A program made the translations under genes and the position numbers. DNA of 64,000 nucleotides from Saussurea involucrata (lineage: Eukaryota; Streptophyta; Magnoliopsida; Asterales; Asteraceae), in NCBI GenBank assembly GCA_033807775.1, contig CM066327.1, positions 96,370,295-96,434,294 of the forward strand, given 5' to 3'. Under the pieces are notes generated by a model that was not told the origin of the DNA, ran no database searches, and saw only the letters and a list, made by a program, of their open reading frames with translations. The first letter of the stretch is position 1, and every line of letters starts with the position of its first letter. Of the stretch, positions 62,170 through 64,000 are shown one piece after another.

Positions 62170-64000
62170 ATGTCTTCTAAAGAATATCTAGCCATGGGAT
62201 CTGAAACCAAACCGCCTGTTCTTATACCAGAAGAGTATCAGCAATGGAAAATCCGAATGATCCAATTCCTAGACAACATTGATGAAAATCTTATGATCTC
62301 TATTCGAGAAGGTCCAATTGAAGTGTACATCGATGTTGCTGCAACTCCTGCTACAGAGACAACTCCAGAAATTCCAGCGACCAGGGTGAAAAAGAGTTAT
62401 TCCCAATACACAGCTGAACAGAAGAATAGGCATGCTATTGACAAAAGAGCAATTACTTTGATGACTTTGGCTGTCCCAAATGAGGTTCTTAACATGATTG
62501 ACAGTGGATCATCAGCTAAAGAAATGTGGGACGAATTGGAAAGGCAGATGCTAGGAACTGTGAGATCTATTCAGGCAAAGTTAAATCAAAGCATAAATGC
62601 TTATGAAAGGTTCAAAGCAAAAGAGTCAGAAAGTTTGACACAGACATACAGTAAATTTTGCACTATTCTAAATGACTTGAGAAGAAATGGACTGAAGAAA
62701 ACGAAGTCAGAAATAAATTACAAATTTCTGAACAGTCTAAATTCAGAATGGTCATCATTTGCCATAAGTCTGCAAATGAACAAGGATATGTGTGAAGAAG
62801 ACTTAAATGATTTGTTCTGTGTTCTTAATCAACATGAAGATTCTGTCAAGTTAGTTGTGGAAGAGAAGAAAAATGTTGCTGATCAGTTAGCATTTTTATC
62901 AAAGTCCAAAGCAATCAAAGCACCCAAAAAGACTGCATATCTATCAGAGATTCCTAATCTGGAAGAATCTGACAAGGAAGAAGGATCAGAAGATGATGAA
63001 GATATCAAGATAATGGCTGAGAAACTAGCTTTGTTGACAAATACTTTCAACAAAAGGTATGGGAAGGGTAGATTTCAAGGAAATTATAAGAGAGTTGGGA
63101 GTTCAGATTATAAGAAGAAAGAAGACAGAGAAGAAAATAAGTTTGAAAAGAGAGTAGAGAGAAGTGAAGAAAACAAAGAAGAGAAGGATGAGAGAAAAGA
63201 AAAGAATCTGTGTTTCAAATGTGGAAAATCTGGCCACTATGCTAAGGATTGCAAAGTTAAAATTGTGAAAGACTATGAGTACTACACCAAGAAGGCTCAG
63301 CTTGCAAAGAAGAGAGATGATAAAATTGCTTTGTTGGCTGAACAGGAGAATTGGTTGTACTATACTTCTGATGAAGATGATCATATCAACTTTCCACAGA
63401 TGCAGAGCTATATGGCAAAAATGAGGAATGAGGATGATTCTGATTTTGAAGATGCTGATTCTGAGTCATCTGCTGAGGTACATTCTTCACTTGTATTAGA
63501 GTTAATGACACAGATTGGTGAAATGAAAACTGAATTTGCTAATCTAAGAAAACAGATAAAAGGAGAAAGAAATTTGTTTAACAAATTCAGAATTGAAAAA
63601 GAAGTAATAAAAGAACAATATGAAGAATCTGAGGCTGAGAAACAGAAAGTTAAAGATGAAAATTCTGAATTGATGAAAAGGCTTTCTGAACTAAAAGTTG
63701 AGTTTTCAAAAATAAAGGATGAAAAAGGTGATTTACAAATAAAATTTGATATGTTATTTGAAGAAAGAAAGAATTTATACACCAAAATTAAAGAATTAGA
63801 AGATCTGAATTTGAAAAGGGGCCAGACTCAGCAAACACTAAATCTTTTATTAAGCAATGTTAAAGATACAAGATTCTACAACCCAAAGAAGGGATTGGGA
63901 TTGGAAGAAAATGTCACTTTAAAAAGAGCTCCAATCAACTTGTATGAAAAACTTCAAGTTTCTAAGCCAAAAATCCCAGAAATTGTTGAAGTTTTCATAA
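62170..64000 (+). CDS. gag (start of gag-pol) of C3, open to window end
   Basis: ATG 62170 (MSSKEYLAMGSE) is the first ATG after the LTR that opens this frame, and 610 codons follow without a stop. Residues about 15-240 match the copia Gag fold (EEYQQWKIRMIQFLDNI; WDELERQMLGT; NGLKKTKSEINYKFLNSL). A Lys/Glu-rich segment precedes one zinc knuckle CFKCGKSGHYAKDC (residues 348-361), which binds RNA. A coiled coil follows at about residues 440-560, corresponding to the free-standing coiled-coil ORFs of A1, D1 and D2. Protease and the rest of pol should lie to the right. Gag builds the virus-like particle in the cytoplasm. Confidence 0.88.
   Translation, partial: MSSKEYLAMGSETKPPVLIPEEYQQWKIRMIQFLDNIDENLMISIREGPIEVYIDVAATPATETTPEIPATRVKKSYSQYTAEQKNRHAIDKRAITLMTLAVPNEVLNMIDSGSSAKEMWDELERQMLGTVRSIQAKLNQSINAYERFKAKESESLTQTYSKFCTILNDLRRNGLKKTKSEINYKFLNSLNSEWSSFAISLQMNKDMCEEDLNDLFCVLNQHEDSVKLVVEEKKNVADQLAFLSKSKAIKAPKKTAYLSEIPNLEESDKEEGSEDDEDIKIMAEKLALLTNTFNKRYGKGRFQGNYKRVGSSDYKKKEDREENKFEKRVERSEENKEEKDERKEKNLCFKCGKSGHYAKDCKVKIVKDYEYYTKKAQLAKKRDDKIALLAEQENWLYYTSDEDDHINFPQMQSYMAKMRNEDDSDFEDADSESSAEVHSSLVLELMTQIGEMKTEFANLRKQIKGERNLFNKFRIEKEVIKEQYEESEAEKQKVKDENSELMKRLSELKVEFSKIKDEKGDLQIKFDMLFEERKNLYTKIKELEDLNLKRGQTQQTLNLLLSNVKDTRFYNPKKGLGLEENVTLKRAPINLYEKLQVSKPKIPEIVEVFI

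Larger units (their letters stand above)
61431..64000 (+). mobile_element. C3: family C Ty1/copia element, 5' part, apparently intact
   Basis: A complete LTR (61431-61960), primer site ATTGGTATCAGAGCTAATC (61961 on), leader and an uninterrupted gag frame to the right edge. It is the youngest layer on the right (inserted in B's LTR) and the only copy in the window with an undamaged gag frame. Confidence 0.85.

Overview
This 64-kb window is a nest of plant LTR retrotransposons; I found no convincing single-copy host gene, tRNA, CRISPR array or bacterial signal. The organism is a flowering plant. The Ty1/copia elements (TG...CA LTRs, initiator-tRNA-Met primer sites TGGTATCAGAGC, GGGGGAGAT polypurine tracts, an extra ORF after pol) look like the SIRE/Maximus lineage, and the style of the extra ORFs suggests Asteraceae. 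That family-level guess is inference from memory, not a search.

Layout. Family names A-G are mine. 1-6004 is a minus-strand family A copy (A1) without gag or pol. 6005-9369 is a plus-strand family C fragment (C1) whose LTR is split by a minus-strand family D insertion (D1, 9370-15278). 15279-20838 continues family C (C2) with a long extra ORF. 20839-39804 is a minus-strand family A element (A2) with decayed gag-pol. Its gag is split by a 7.7-kb composite (30315-37999) of two inverted Cassandra-type LTRs with 5S-rRNA-like sequence, a long-LTR non-coding element (G) and a triple-LTR TRIM. 39805-40387 is an old reverse transcriptase fragment (F). 40388-47588 is a plus-strand family D element (D2). 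47589-61430 is a minus-strand family B element with pol and the extra ORF, interrupted by a young non-coding element (E, 53684-58229). From 61431 a plus-strand family C element (C3) with an open gag frame runs off the right edge.

How the parts relate. The recurring unit is a coiled-coil segment that lies between the Gag zinc knuckle and protease in full elements, plus an additional ORF (called aORF here) downstream of pol on the sense strand. aORF is found in A1, A2, B, C1, C2 and, degraded, D2, with a trace in D1. It has an N-terminal globular domain, an acidic/coiled-coil middle and a C-terminal domain that is duplicated in family C. It has no obvious membrane segment. In A1 and B it is preceded by a TATA box and a cluster of ACGT-core motifs, suggesting its own promoter. 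A1, D1 and D2 have each lost gag and pol but kept the coiled-coil ORF, pointing to a repeated non-autonomous design.

Several families also carry a self-complementary short word scattered through coding and non-coding parts: CAGAG/CTCTG in A and E, TCAGCG/CGCTGA in B, TTCTGAA/TTCAGAA in C, GAATTC in D1. All boundaries, repeats and motif counts were read by eye. Family names and functions rest on motif recognition only.
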